A DNA stretch of 64,000 nucleotides from Serratia proteamaculans. GTDB taxonomy: Bacteria; Pseudomonadota; Gammaproteobacteria; Enterobacterales; Enterobacteriaceae. Positions 36,251 to 45,779 of this stretch are shown piece by piece. The first letter of the stretch is position 1; each line of letters begins with the position of its first letter. Under the pieces are notes generated by a model. That model searched no databases. It was not told the DNA's origin and saw only the letters and a program-made list of their open reading frames with translations. The stretch is from the NCBI RefSeq assembly GCF_008830365.1, contig NZ_WBKI01000002.1, forward strand, positions 372,001 to 436,000, read 5' to 3'. The position numbers and the translations under genes were made by a program.

Positions 36251-37144
36251 TTATTCCACTTGCGGCATATCTTGCATCAGCGCCACCAGCTCACGGGCGG
36301 CCTTCTCCAGTGGCCGGTTTTTCAGCCAGATCAGGTGGATCGGCAGGCGCAGTTCATTTTTGGTATTTTTGAATTTCAGCCGAACCAGTCGTTGCTGGGC
36401 CAGTAACGGCGCGGTCAACGACAGCGGGAAATTGCCCCAGCCCAGACCGGCTTCCACCATGCTCAGCGCCATCGGCAAACTGTCAGTACGCCAGTAAGAC
36501 TCCGCCACTCGCGGCCGCAGATCGGCAATCGGCAGATCGCGGCTGGCCACCATAATTTGCCGCACGTTAACCAGGTCTTCGAGAAACAGCTCGTTCGCCG
36601 TGCCGTTCAGCGCCGGGTGCCGTGGCGAGAGCGTGGCAACCAGCGATTCCGCGCCGACAAAGTGAAACTGCTCCTGGCTGTTGATATTTAGCCCGCCGAA
36701 CGCCAGAGCAACGCCAACCCGGCCCTGATGTAACATGTGCAACACGTCATCCTGCGGGGCGGTCAATACTTCGATGTTCAGCAACGGATAGCGGTCTGCC
36801 AGGGTTTTGACTGCGGCCAGCAGGCCACGGCTGTTGATGTCCGAAGCGATACCGATCGACAAGGTGCTTTCCAGCCCCTGGGATAACTCGATGGCGTGGT
36901 TTTGCAGCTGTTTAAGCTGATCGGCAATCAGCCGCGCATGCGGCGCCAGTGCCAATGCCAGCGGGGTGGGTACCGGTTCGCGGTGCGAACGATCGAAAAG
37001 CAGAGAGCCCAGCTCTGCCTCCATATTGGCAATCCCCATGCTGACGGCCGAAGGTACACGCCGCAGTGAGCGGGCCGCAGCAGAAAACGAACCGCGATCC
37101 AGTACCGCCAGAAACAGCTCTATATTATCGCTGGAAAAGTTCAT
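36251..37144 (-). CDS. LysR-family regulator divergent from PACE efflux gene
   Basis: A 297-residue LysR regulator with the helix-turn-helix at about residues 5-62 (VLDRGSFSAAARSLRRVPSA). It is divergent from a PACE efflux gene, 127 bases apart, as AceR is from AceI in Acinetobacter. A CTGTCAG/CTGACAG palindrome lies 8 bases before its start. It likely activates the efflux gene on drug or polyamine binding. Confidence 0.9.
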   Translation of the reverse strand: MNFSSDNIELFLAVLDRGSFSAAARSLRRVPSAVSMGIANMEAELGSLLFDRSHREPVPTPLALALAPHARLIADQLKQLQNHAIELSQGLESTLSIGIASDINSRGLLAAVKTLADRYPLLNIEVLTAPQDDVLHMLHQGRVGVALAFGGLNINSQEQFHFVGAESLVATLSPRHPALNGTANELFLEDLVNVRQIMVASRDLPIADLRPRVAESYWRTDSLPMALSMVEAGLGWGNFPLSLTAPLLAQQRLVRLKFKNTKNELRLPIHLIWLKNRPLEKAARELVALMQDMPQVE

Positions 37145-37152
37145 TGCATTAC

Positions 37153-37171
37153 CTGTCAGAAAAACTGACAG
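37153..37171. promoter_or_regulatory. Palindrome in the LysR/PACE promoter region
   Basis: CTGTCAG-AAAAA-CTGACAG, perfect 7-bp arms, 8 bases upstream of the LysR start; a third related CTGAC follows at about 37174. Likely an operator. Confidence 0.55.
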
Positions 37172-37271
37172 CTCCTGACTTTTTCTATCAATATGATTGA
37201 CGGTATCTTACTCGTCAGACGGCAAAAGGTCATCCGACCCTAAAGCCAAAAAATCAGTCAGGAGATGAGTA

Positions 37272-37709
37272 ATGCAAGGCGTTAAACGCAAACTGGTGTA
37301 TGTCACCGCCTATGAAATTATCGGCATGGCGATCTCCGCACTCGGATTGGCGCTGCTTTCTGGCAGTGCACCCAGCAGCACCGGGCCGCTGGCGGTGATC
37401 ATCACCACCATCGCCGTAAGCTGGAATTTCATCTATAACTCGCTGTTTGAGCTGTGGGAAAGCCGTCAGGCCTCGCGCACCCGGACGCTCAAGCGTCGCA
37501 TTATCCATGCGGTGGGCTTCCAACTGACGCTGGTGGTGTATTTAATCCCGCTGATTGCCTGGTGGATGGGGATTACGCTGTGGCAGGCGTTGCTGCTGGA
37601 TATGGCGCTGATCGTAATTATCCCGTGCTACACCTTCGTGTTTAACTGGGCGTTCGACAAAATATTCGGCCTGCCAAGTTCTGCCCTGCCGGTTGGTGAG
37701 TCCGCTTAA
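37272..37709 (+). CDS. PACE-family efflux transporter (AceI-like)
   Basis: A 145-residue protein with four helices forming two BTP (bacterial transmembrane pair) repeats. The acidic residue essential in AceI is conserved at Glu15 (TAYEIIGM), and WNFIYNSLFELWE is the motif at the end of helix 2. Relatives export chlorhexidine, acriflavine or short-chain diamines. A purine-rich site (CAGGAGATGAGTA) precedes the ATG. Confidence 0.92.
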   Translation: MQGVKRKLVYVTAYEIIGMAISALGLALLSGSAPSSTGPLAVIITTIAVSWNFIYNSLFELWESRQASRTRTLKRRIIHAVGFQLTLVVYLIPLIAWWMGITLWQALLLDMALIVIIPCYTFVFNWAFDKIFGLPSSALPVGESA

Positions 37710-37725
37710 AGATCGACCAAGAATA

Positions 37726-37761
37726 ACCCTCGCCTGTGGACAATATCGCCGCAGGCAGGGT
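37726..37761 (+). terminator. Imperfect hairpin after PACE gene
   Basis: ACCCTCGCCTGTGG pairs with CCGCAGGCAGGGT with one bulge and one mismatch. No T tract follows. The rest of the 480-base gap to ansP is AT-rich and holds no supported gene. Confidence 0.4.
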
Positions 37762-38188
37762 GAAGCTTATTATCCCCCTTTATTCTCGTCGCGAATAAAT
37801 AAGCCAAATTCCATGTAGTTTGCGCGGTAATTATTATTCTGTGATTTTAATCACTTTTTATTCCTCGTTATTTCCGTCTTGATAAATTCAATCATCTTGT
37901 TGAATAATATATTCTTTTATATATTTAACAAAAAATAAACACAATTGGTCACGATTTATACGCAGGATTTTTTGCCACCTTTACAGAGAAAAGGTAGCAT
38001 GCTCCGCCGTTATTTCACTGCGGCTGCTCAGATAATATACGCCATGAATTTCATCGCTAAAGATCGCAAGGCGACGGGTATTAAAGCGCAGAATGATGCC
38101 ATGACCTCATTCTCACTACGATTGGCAATAGCAATCGTTTGCTCTGGCAGCAGAGCAGGGTAACTCCATAGACAGGTAAACAGGACGG

Positions 38189-39655
38189 ATGATGCAATCA
38201 CAAAAAAAAACGGCGCATGACCAACATGCAGCCAGAAGACGATGGTTAGACTCCCATGAATCCGGTTATCACAAAAGCATGGGCAACCGGCAGATACAGA
38301 TGATCGCCATCGGCGGTTCAATAGGTACCGGCCTGTTCCTCGGTACCGGCGGTCGGCTGGAAATGGCAGGGCCAGCGCTGGCCCTGGTCTATTTGGTGTG
38401 CGGGATTTTCTCGTTCTTTATTCTGCGCGCGCTGGGCGAGTTGGTGCTGCACCGCCCCACCAGTGGCAGCTTTGTTTCTTACGCCCGTGAGTTCCTCGGC
38501 GAAAAAGCCTCTTACGTCGCCGGCTGGATGTACTTCCTCAACTGGGCGATGACCGGCATCGTCGACATCACGGCGGTAGCGCTGTATATGCACTATTGGG
38601 GGACCTTCGCCGACGTGCCGCAGTGGCTATTCGCACTCTGCGCCCTCGGGGTGGTCGCCACCATGAACATGATCGGCGTGAAGTGGTTCGCCGAAATGGA
38701 ATTCTGGTTCGCACTGATCAAAGTCGTCGCCATTGCGCTGTTCCTGGTGGTCGGCGTGGTGTTTCTCGGCACCGGCACCCCGGTGGCAGGCAACACTACC
38801 GGCCTGCATCTGATTACCGAAAACGGCGGTATGTTCCCGCATGGCCTGCTGCCTGCGCTGGTGTTGGTACAAGGGGTTATCTTCGCCTTCGCCGGGATTG
38901 AGCTGATCGGTACCGCTGCCGGTGAGTGCAAAGACCCGGCCAAAATGATGCCGAAGGCTATCAATAGCGTTATCTGGCGCATCGGTCTGTTCTACGTTGG
39001 ATCGGTAGTCCTGTTAGTGCTGCTGCTGCCGTGGAATGCCTACCAAGCGGGCCAAAGCCCGTTCGTGACCTTCTTCAGCAAGCTGGGGGTGCCTTATATC
39101 GGTACCATTATGAATATCGTGGTACTGACCGCCGCGCTCTCCAGCCTGAATTCAGGCCTGTACTCCACCGGCCGCATCCTGCGATCGCTGTCGATGGGCG
39201 GCTCTGCACCTAAATTCATGGCTAACATGAGCAGCCAACAGGTGCCCTACGCCGGTATCCTGGTGACCTGCGGCATTTATGTGATCGGCGTTTTGCTGAA
39301 TTATCTGGTGCCTTCGCGGGTGTTTGAGATCGTGCTGAACATCGCCTCGTTGGGCATTATCGCCTCGTGGGCGTTTATCATCGTCTGCCAGATGCGCCTG
39401 CGCAAAGCCGTGCGTGAAGGCCGCGCAAAGCCGGTCTCCTTCAAAATGCCCGGCGCGCCAGTGACCTCCTGGCTGACGCTGGCGTTCCTGCTGGCGGTAG
39501 TGGTCATGATGGCGTTCGACTACCCGAACGGCACCTGGACTATCGCCACCATTCCGGTACTGGCAGTGTTGCTGACGCTGGGCTGGTTCGGCCTGCGCAA
39601 GCGCGCACAGGAAGTCAAACGGGAACAACAGGCGCACGAAGAAGCCCACCACTAA
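38189..39655 (+). CDS. ansP: L-asparagine permease
   Basis: A 488-residue APC-superfamily transporter nearly identical in plan to E. coli AnsP (499 residues). GSIGTGLFLGTGGRLEMAG follows the hydrophilic N-terminus, and NMIGVKWFAEMEFWFALIK, AGIELIGTAAGECKDP and LNSGLYSTGRILRSLSMGG are conserved. Twelve helices are expected. It imports L-asparagine by proton symport. Two adjacent ATGs (38189 and 38192) could serve as start. Confidence 0.95.
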   Translation: MMQSQKKTAHDQHAARRRWLDSHESGYHKSMGNRQIQMIAIGGSIGTGLFLGTGGRLEMAGPALALVYLVCGIFSFFILRALGELVLHRPTSGSFVSYAREFLGEKASYVAGWMYFLNWAMTGIVDITAVALYMHYWGTFADVPQWLFALCALGVVATMNMIGVKWFAEMEFWFALIKVVAIALFLVVGVVFLGTGTPVAGNTTGLHLITENGGMFPHGLLPALVLVQGVIFAFAGIELIGTAAGECKDPAKMMPKAINSVIWRIGLFYVGSVVLLVLLLPWNAYQAGQSPFVTFFSKLGVPYIGTIMNIVVLTAALSSLNSGLYSTGRILRSLSMGGSAPKFMANMSSQQVPYAGILVTCGIYVIGVLLNYLVPSRVFEIVLNIASLGIIASWAFIIVCQMRLRKAVREGRAKPVSFKMPGAPVTSWLTLAFLLAVVVMMAFDYPNGTWTIATIPVLAVLLTLGWFGLRKRAQEVKREQQAHEEAHH

Positions 39656-39663
39656 GTTTTTAG

Positions 39664-39689
39664 ACTGCCCCAACTGGGGCAGTTTTTTT
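39664..39689 (+). terminator. Rho-independent terminator of ansP
   Basis: An 8-bp stem ACTGCCCC / GGGGCAGT with loop AACT, followed by seven T. Confidence 0.9.
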
Positions 39690-39694
39690 ATCCC

Positions 39695-40474
39695 TCACAG
39701 CCGGCCGTAAAAGGTCATTCTGGCGCTTTCCGACAGCGCAATATCCGGTTGCGCGTTGTAAGCCAGCACCACCAGCATACGGGTAATGTCACCTTCGGTC
39801 GGTGTAACCCGATGCATGGCATTACGGCCACGGAACAGCACCAAGTCCCCCTCTTCCATCGCCAACGACTTAACCGCACGTTCACCGTCCAGTACCTGCG
39901 ACACGCCGGCGTAGTTCATCTCGCCACGATCGGCATCTCGCAGGTTTTCCACATATTCAAAGCGCCCGCCAGCCTGTGGTTTTTGGATCAACAGCGTGAT
40001 GGCAAACGATGAGTTATCAAAATGCCAACCCAACTCCTGCCCGCGATGGGCGTAGTGCAGATTGATCGAAGACAGACTATCGGCGTAGGGATACAGGTGC
40101 TGTTCCGCCAGCACGGCGCAGAGGAAATCACGAAACGGTTGTGCGTCGTACAACGTACGCAGCGGTGACTGCTCTGGGATCTCCTCGTCGGTAATACAAC
40201 CCTTGGACGACACCACCAGCCGGTTGCGTGCATGATCGGGCGGCAACGTTTCGTCCTGCGGCTTCAGGTAAACGTTATGCTTGCTGGCGGCATAAAACGC
40301 CGCATGGCTATGCTCGGCCCCCTCCAGACGAATGGTCGCCAGGGCCGCCGCGGTCAGAAAACCTGGCAGCACCAGCGCTCCCGCCGTATCCAACGTGGCT
40401 TTACAACGGACCTGAAAGGCGAGGTCATCAATCGGGTTAGCGGATAAATCAACGATATGAGCAAGTGGCTGCAT
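39695..40474 (-). CDS. 2-oxoglutarate/Fe(II) oxygenase of the HalD/BesD-like family
   Basis: A 259-residue protein. The facial triad reads His151-x-Asp153 (GWHFDNSSFAITLL) and His221 (NAMHRVTPTEGD), with Arg232 placed to bind 2-oxoglutarate. Members of this family annotated as amino-acid halogenases (BesD type) replace the triad Asp by Gly to make room for chloride. Here the Asp is kept, so hydroxylation of a free amino acid is more likely than chlorination. It is divergent from a LysR gene, 112 bases away, and sits beside the asparagine permease. Confidence 0.82.
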   Translation of the reverse strand: MQPLAHIVDLSANPIDDLAFQVRCKATLDTAGALVLPGFLTAAALATIRLEGAEHSHAAFYAASKHNVYLKPQDETLPPDHARNRLVVSSKGCITDEEIPEQSPLRTLYDAQPFRDFLCAVLAEQHLYPYADSLSSINLHYAHRGQELGWHFDNSSFAITLLIQKPQAGGRFEYVENLRDADRGEMNYAGVSQVLDGERAVKSLAMEEGDLVLFRGRNAMHRVTPTEGDITRMLVVLAYNAQPDIALSESARMTFYGRL

Positions 40475-40586
40475 CAGAGGCTCCTGTTGGCATCGCGGCC
40501 GGATAACCCACTGTAGCGAATGTCAGATTGCCGTAATAACAAAAATACGTTAAGGATAAGTTAACCAATTCTTAGCGATAGCCACC

Positions 40587-41489
40587 ATGAGCCCTCCTTC
40601 CCGCAGCCGTTTGCCCAAACTGAGCGCCATTCTGGCGTTTGAAACCGCCGCCCGCACTGGCAGCCTGACCCGTGCGGCAGACAGCCTGGCACTGACGGCA
40701 GCCGCCGTCAGCCAGCAGATCCGCCAGCTTGAGCAACATCTGGGTATTGTGCTGTTTATCCGCGCCAAAAGCGGCGTGACACTAACCGAACAGGGAACGG
40801 ACTACCTGGCCTACGTGCAGCAGGCATTTGAGACACTGCGGGTGGCGCAGCAACATGTCGATCGCCAACGTGGCAAAGAAGAACTGACGTTATTTGCCCT
40901 GCCGGCGCTGGCGTCAAAATGGCTGAATCCGGCCATCGGCGGCTGGCTGGCCCAGTATCCGCAGGTGGATCTTCGGCTGCACGCCACCCATGCCGAAGTA
41001 GATTTCGCCAGCTCGGCTGCGGACTTTGCACTGTGTTTTGGCGATCAGGACTATCCACTACTGGAAAAAGTGCGGCTGTTTCAGGATTGCGTGCAGCCGG
41101 TTTGCAGCCCGCAGTTGCAGACCAGCGGCGACTGGACTCACCAGCCACTGATCCACGTGGATTGGGGAAAAGAAAGTCAGTTCTTGCCGGGCTGGCATGA
41201 ATGGTTCAGCGCCGCCGGGTTACCACCGCCGCAGCGGCGTGGCCTGACCTATAACCTGACCTCACTGGCAATTGATGCCGCAGTTGAAGGCCACGGCATT
41301 TTGCTCGGCCAGCGGCGACTGATCCAGCGCGAACTGACCAAGGGCACACTGGTGCCTCTGGCAGAGCCTGTGCTACCGCTCAGCAAGCCTTACTACGTGG
41401 TGTATCCGCAACGCACGCTGGACAAACCCAAAGCGGTTGAGTTTCTCAGATGGTTGCAAAGCATCGCGCCAGTGGACAGTGACAGCTAA
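40587..41489 (+). CDS. LysR-family regulator (GcvA-like)
   Basis: A 300-residue LysR protein of the GcvA/amino-acid subgroup: AFETAARTGSLTRAADSLAL and TAAAVSQQIRQLEQHLG form the DNA-binding helix-turn-helix. The effector domain carries VEGHGILLGQRRLIQREL. It is divergent from the oxygenase gene and probably controls it. Confidence 0.9.
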   Translation: MSPPSRSRLPKLSAILAFETAARTGSLTRAADSLALTAAAVSQQIRQLEQHLGIVLFIRAKSGVTLTEQGTDYLAYVQQAFETLRVAQQHVDRQRGKEELTLFALPALASKWLNPAIGGWLAQYPQVDLRLHATHAEVDFASSAADFALCFGDQDYPLLEKVRLFQDCVQPVCSPQLQTSGDWTHQPLIHVDWGKESQFLPGWHEWFSAAGLPPPQRRGLTYNLTSLAIDAAVEGHGILLGQRRLIQRELTKGTLVPLAEPVLPLSKPYYVVYPQRTLDKPKAVEFLRWLQSIAPVDSDS

Positions 41490-41504
41490 AGGCTGCAGCA
41501 GCCA

Positions 41505-42359
41505 CTACCCGACTTTGGACATCATCTCGCCCAGCAGCAGGTTGGTCGCACGCGGCAGGTAAACCTCGTTGCCGGCACCAGGGGTCAGCGTCAGTTCACC
41601 AATGTAGATTTGCTCGCGGGTGAGATAGAAGTCGACGCGGCAATAGTCCAAATCTGCTGCTACGGCTTTCGCCACCTGGATCATTTCATCCCAGAACGCC
41701 GGTTTTTCATACAGTGTATTGACCTGCGGGATATCCGCCTGGGTAAAGAAACAGTGATGCGCATGCTCGTCCAAAAACTCCAGTGAAGTCGGCTCAGGCC
41801 CGCCACGCAACAACTCTACGAATAAATAAGCGGGGTTACCGTTAAAAACATGCACCTTGTAGTCAATCAGCTCACCTGCCGTTTCTATATCCAATAGCTG
41901 TTCGACGATAATTTTCTGCGGGATATTGTCGTAGTGTTTTTCGCGAAACCTTTTCCAATAGGTTATTTCAGACCATTCATTAAGAATCTTCGCAATATCG
42001 GTAAAAGTAACTTCACTTTTTTCTTTGACTATCTTGACCTGTTGCGAAGCATTATTGGTTTTGATAACAAAAGATTGAGGCAATGAAAGGTAATCTTTTT
42101 CGGTAAAATTATCGCTGATCATAATAATGGGGGTTAGGTACTTTTCCGATACCCGCTGTGAAATATAGTCTCTGACTGCCACCTTATCCGCTAACATACT
42201 GAAATCACGGCATGGATAGCGCATGCGCCGATAAATTTTCTCTGAAAATGTCTTGGGGGATTTGAAGTTAATCCAGGCGCCATGGGCAAGATAGTGGCTG
42301 ACTTGATAATAGATAAAATCGGGCGCGGCCCGATAGAGTCGTTTTGCGAGTTTTCTCAT
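41505..42359 (-). CDS. TupA-like ATP-grasp glycan-modifying protein
   Basis: A 284-residue protein of the ATP-grasp TupA family linked to polysaccharide synthesis. Visible are INFKSPKTFSEKIYRRMRY (family N-terminal motif), FVIKTNNASQQVKIV (ATP-binding lysine strand), and DYCRVDFYLTREQIYIGELT with acidic metal-binding residues. It likely modifies a surface glycan. It is divergent from a flippase gene, 154 bases away. It is more AT-rich than neighbours, suggesting transfer. Confidence 0.8.
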   Translation of the reverse strand: MRKLAKRLYRAAPDFIYYQVSHYLAHGAWINFKSPKTFSEKIYRRMRYPCRDFSMLADKVAVRDYISQRVSEKYLTPIIMISDNFTEKDYLSLPQSFVIKTNNASQQVKIVKEKSEVTFTDIAKILNEWSEITYWKRFREKHYDNIPQKIIVEQLLDIETAGELIDYKVHVFNGNPAYLFVELLRGGPEPTSLEFLDEHAHHCFFTQADIPQVNTLYEKPAFWDEMIQVAKAVAADLDYCRVDFYLTREQIYIGELTLTPGAGNEVYLPRATNLLLGEMMSKVG

Positions 42360-42513
42360 TCTTCTCTTTCTTCCATGAATCTAGCATAGGGATAAATGCT
42401 GCTGACATTCCGGTTATTGCATCTTAATTATAAAACCCTGTGGGTCATTCCTTACAGAGGGTAAGGAAATAATCGGATGATTCCTATTATAAGATGCGAC
42501 AGGGAAAGTCCCC

Positions 42514-43806
42514 ATGAAATTAAAATTCATAGATATCAATATCGTGAGAAATGCGTTTTGGATGATATCCGAAAAAATGGTGTCTATCCTTGGCGTCATT
42601 TTTATCACCGCCTATATGGCGAGATATATCGGCCCGGAAAGCTTTGGCAAAATCACCTTTGCCACCGCGATTTTCGCCATTACTCAAACGCTGGCGCTGC
42701 TGGGCTCTGATACCGTGCTATTCAAGCGGATTAGCCGCAACCCGGCCTCGGGAACGGCATTGATGTTTTCCACCAACCGGCTGCGTCAGGGCTGTTTCGT
42801 ACTGTTCTCTGCGGCAATATTGATTTACACCGGACTACGCGAAGATTTCATTACCTTCTACTTTTGCGCCGCCACCTTTGTCGCCAGCTTCTTCTCGCTC
42901 AGAGACGTGTTCACCATTTATCATGATGCCCGGCTGGAGTCGCGCTTCAATACGCTGGCCAACGTTGCCGGGCTGGGCAGTGCGCTGCTGGTGCGTTATC
43001 TGATCGTCTATTTTGATCTGCACCTGTATTACCTGGCGATCCCGATCGTGATGGTTTATTTGATCCCCTACCTGATCCGTCACCATATCTATCACCGCCG
43101 CAATCCGCGCTTTGTCGCACCAAGGCGAGTTCGGCGCAAATACGTGCGCTATCTGCTTGCCAGCGGCCTGCCATTGGCGGTGTCCAATGTCTCCATCGCC
43201 ATTTATACCCGGCTGGCTCAGTTATTTTTGATGTGGTTTGTCTCCGCCGAAGCACTGGGGATTTACTCCGTCGCCATCACCCTGGCGACCGCCTGGATGT
43301 TTGTCACTGATGCCGTCATTACCTCGTTTTTCGCCAAAATATTTGCTTATCAGCGCGATGACGCGGTACGCACCGCCGCCAAACTGAATGGGTTGGTGTT
43401 GGCGATCTCCGCCGCGATCGTGGCAAGTATTCTTTTACTCGGCAAACCGGTGATCGTATTGCTGTACGGGGAGCAATATTTAGCGGCTTACCCGGCGATG
43501 GGGGTGTTGGCGGTAGCCACCCTGCTTTCCGCCCTGGGCACCCTGGCCTACAAATACATTGTGATTTTCTCCGGCTACGGCTTTCTGTCGAAGAAGATGT
43601 TTCTGGTGTTTATCATTAATATCCCACTGTCCTATTTCCTGATCCGCCAATACGGCATGATGGGTGCCGCCTACAGCACGCTACTGACCGAACTGCTGTC
43701 GTTGACCGTCCTCAATTACTTCTTCCGCCGCGGCACGGTGTTGCAGATGCACCTGCGCTCGCTGAATCCTTTGACCTATATCAGACGTGCACTCCAGGGC
43801 GGCTAG
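42514..43806 (+). CDS. Oligosaccharide flippase (Wzx-like)
   Basis: A 430-residue membrane protein with about twelve helices and the MATE/MOP-type pattern of polysaccharide transporters (FITAYMARYIGPESFGKITF near the start, an internal YLLASGLPLAVSNVSIAIYT repeat). It would flip lipid-linked oligosaccharide across the inner membrane. No glycosyltransferase or polymerase adjoins it, so with the TupA-like gene it forms an isolated pair. Confidence 0.88.
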   Translation: MKLKFIDINIVRNAFWMISEKMVSILGVIFITAYMARYIGPESFGKITFATAIFAITQTLALLGSDTVLFKRISRNPASGTALMFSTNRLRQGCFVLFSAAILIYTGLREDFITFYFCAATFVASFFSLRDVFTIYHDARLESRFNTLANVAGLGSALLVRYLIVYFDLHLYYLAIPIVMVYLIPYLIRHHIYHRRNPRFVAPRRVRRKYVRYLLASGLPLAVSNVSIAIYTRLAQLFLMWFVSAEALGIYSVAITLATAWMFVTDAVITSFFAKIFAYQRDDAVRTAAKLNGLVLAISAAIVASILLLGKPVIVLLYGEQYLAAYPAMGVLAVATLLSALGTLAYKYIVIFSGYGFLSKKMFLVFIINIPLSYFLIRQYGMMGAAYSTLLTELLSLTVLNYFFRRGTVLQMHLRSLNPLTYIRRALQGG

Positions 43807-43823
43807 CTGTTCTGGCTACCCCG

Positions 43824-44684
43824 TTAATGCTGCTTGAGATGTAGCACCAAGGCCCCCGCCAGTACCGTCAACACCCCCAACCACTGAAGGGGAGAAAGCC
43901 GCTCGCGCAACAGCAGAGCCGCCAATAGCGCGGCGATGCCACCGGACAGGGTACTGAGCACCGTCACAATGGCCAGCGACCCACTGCCGGCCCCCACAGC
44001 AAATGCGCTAAAGCCCCCCAGATTGAGCAGGCTGGCGACCAGCAGCAGACCCCCCTGCCGCCAGCCCGGCCGCGCCACCAAAGCTCGCCGGTCAGCATTC
44101 AACACCAGCAGGGCCGTCAGCCCTACGGCATAACCGAGCCACAGACTGGCACTCGGCCCCAGCACGGGCAGCGTGTATTGCCCTTGCAGCCAGAAGCCAA
44201 CGCCGTAACAGAACGCCGCCAGCAGCGCGAAGGCTATCGCCGGTAAAGAAGATGGGGATCTGTCCGGTTGGCGACCCAGACTCACGGCGGTCAGCATCAC
44301 CCCCATCAGGCACAGAGCCAGTCCAATCAACGTCAGCGCGCCAAGCCGTTCACCACTGATCCACGACAGCAGCGTGGTGACCGCACCATAGCTGGTGACC
44401 AAAGGCGCTACCATCGCCGCCTTGCCGATAGCAAAGGCCTGCGACAGCGCCAGTGACCCACCCATCATCAGGCCGGCGGCCAACAATGCCAGTCCCAAAA
44501 CGTTGGCGGAGGCCTCAAAGACAGGCCCACTGGTTGCCAGCATCAGCAGGGTAAAAATCGCAAACCCGATCGCTTGCGAAAAAAATACCGCCCTGCGCAC
44601 CCCCACCGCTCGGGCGTTAATGCCGACCAAAAAATCCGTGCCACCCCAGCACAGCGCGGCGGCCAGTCCCATCACAATGTCCAC
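43824..44684 (-). CDS. EamA/DMT-family transporter
   Basis: A 286-residue exporter started at GTG 44684, with GGGAG 6 bases upstream; a longer reading frame to 44945 would overlap the divergent LysR gene. Ten helices are visible in two EamA repeats (MGLAAALCWGGTDFLVGI and AIAFALLAAFCYGVGFWLQG). Its position divergent from a LysR gene implies substrate-induced export. Confidence 0.87.
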   Translation of the reverse strand: MDIVMGLAAALCWGGTDFLVGINARAVGVRRAVFFSQAIGFAIFTLLMLATSGPVFEASANVLGLALLAAGLMMGGSLALSQAFAIGKAAMVAPLVTSYGAVTTLLSWISGERLGALTLIGLALCLMGVMLTAVSLGRQPDRSPSSLPAIAFALLAAFCYGVGFWLQGQYTLPVLGPSASLWLGYAVGLTALLVLNADRRALVARPGWRQGGLLLVASLLNLGGFSAFAVGAGSGSLAIVTVLSTLSGGIAALLAALLLRERLSPLQWLGVLTVLAGALVLHLKQH

Positions 44685-44765
44685 GCGATACTCCCGTCGA
44701 ATATTTGCCCTAAAAGTAAGCAAAAAATCACTTGTGGAACATCGATAGATTGGCAATATGGTTGA

Positions 44766-45704
44766 ATGAAACTCAAGCTGAACGCTCAACCTCGTTTGCC
44801 CTCCCTGAAAGCCTTGCATACTTTCGAGGTGGCGGCGCGTTGCGCCAGTTTTACCGAGGCAGCGGAAGAGTTGAACGTCACGCTCGGGGCGGTCAGCCGC
44901 CAGATACGTCACCTGGAAAATGAACTGGGCGTTGAGCTGTTTCATCGCAAAGGCAACGCGGTGGCGCTAAACGACACCGGCAAACAGCTGGCTATCGACG
45001 TCACCCGCGCACTGACGCTACTGCAAAAAGCCAGCGATCGCGTCCGACCGGAACAACAGCAAACGCTGAGGCTGACCTGCACGCTGGGGATCGCCAGCCA
45101 CTGGCTGGCGGCACGACTACCGGCACTGCGCCGTGCCGATCCTGATGTTTCACTGGTGCTGGACGCCAACGAAAGCCTGCGTGACCTGGCCAATGGTGAA
45201 GCAGACATCGCCATCCGTTACAGCCCCACCGCCAACCCGCCGCCGCACTCCAGCGAACTGCTCGCCGATGCCTTCGCGCCGTTAGCCAGCCCGGCCTTTC
45301 TTGCCGCGCCCCCTCGTCACATTACGGTCACCGATTTGGCGCTGTCGCAGTTGATCCACTCGCCGTGGAAGGATGGACAGAAGATGGGTGTCGCCGGCTG
45401 GCAAGACTGGTTCGCCGCCTTTGGCGAAGGCACCCCGACACCTCACGGTATTCTCACCTTTAACAGCGTCGGCCATGCCCTGCAGGAAGCGATAGAAGGT
45501 AACGGCATCGTACTCGGCAGCCTGGCAGTCGCGCAGGATGCCCTGGCCACCGGCAAGCTGGTTCGGGTCTTTGGCGACGACCGACAACTGCCCGCCGCCT
45601 ACCACTACCGCCTGTGCTGGGCGGACAGCGCGTTCGTTAGCGCCACCACCCGCCGCTGGGTGAATCTGCTGCTGCAGGCGGCAGACCAACCCCCGGCGTT
45701 CTGA
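44766..45704 (+). CDS. LysR-family regulator (GcvA-like)
   Basis: A 312-residue LysR regulator (FEVAARCASFTEAAEELNVT and GAVSRQIRHLENELG form the helix-turn-helix). It is divergent from the EamA transporter, 81 bases apart, so it likely controls that exporter. Confidence 0.9.
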   Translation: MKLKLNAQPRLPSLKALHTFEVAARCASFTEAAEELNVTLGAVSRQIRHLENELGVELFHRKGNAVALNDTGKQLAIDVTRALTLLQKASDRVRPEQQQTLRLTCTLGIASHWLAARLPALRRADPDVSLVLDANESLRDLANGEADIAIRYSPTANPPPHSSELLADAFAPLASPAFLAAPPRHITVTDLALSQLIHSPWKDGQKMGVAGWQDWFAAFGEGTPTPHGILTFNSVGHALQEAIEGNGIVLGSLAVAQDALATGKLVRVFGDDRQLPAAYHYRLCWADSAFVSATTRRWVNLLLQAADQPPAF

Positions 45705-45779
45705 CGCAGCACGTATTGCGCCCACAGCAGTGAAAAATCCAACTATTTTATAATCAATTTTTTTGCTGCGAGACACACC

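Noticed and set aside
37945-38163. 72-codon ORF upstream of ansP
   Set aside because: Composition is unlike a protein, there is no clear ribosome site, and it probably is the ansP leader.
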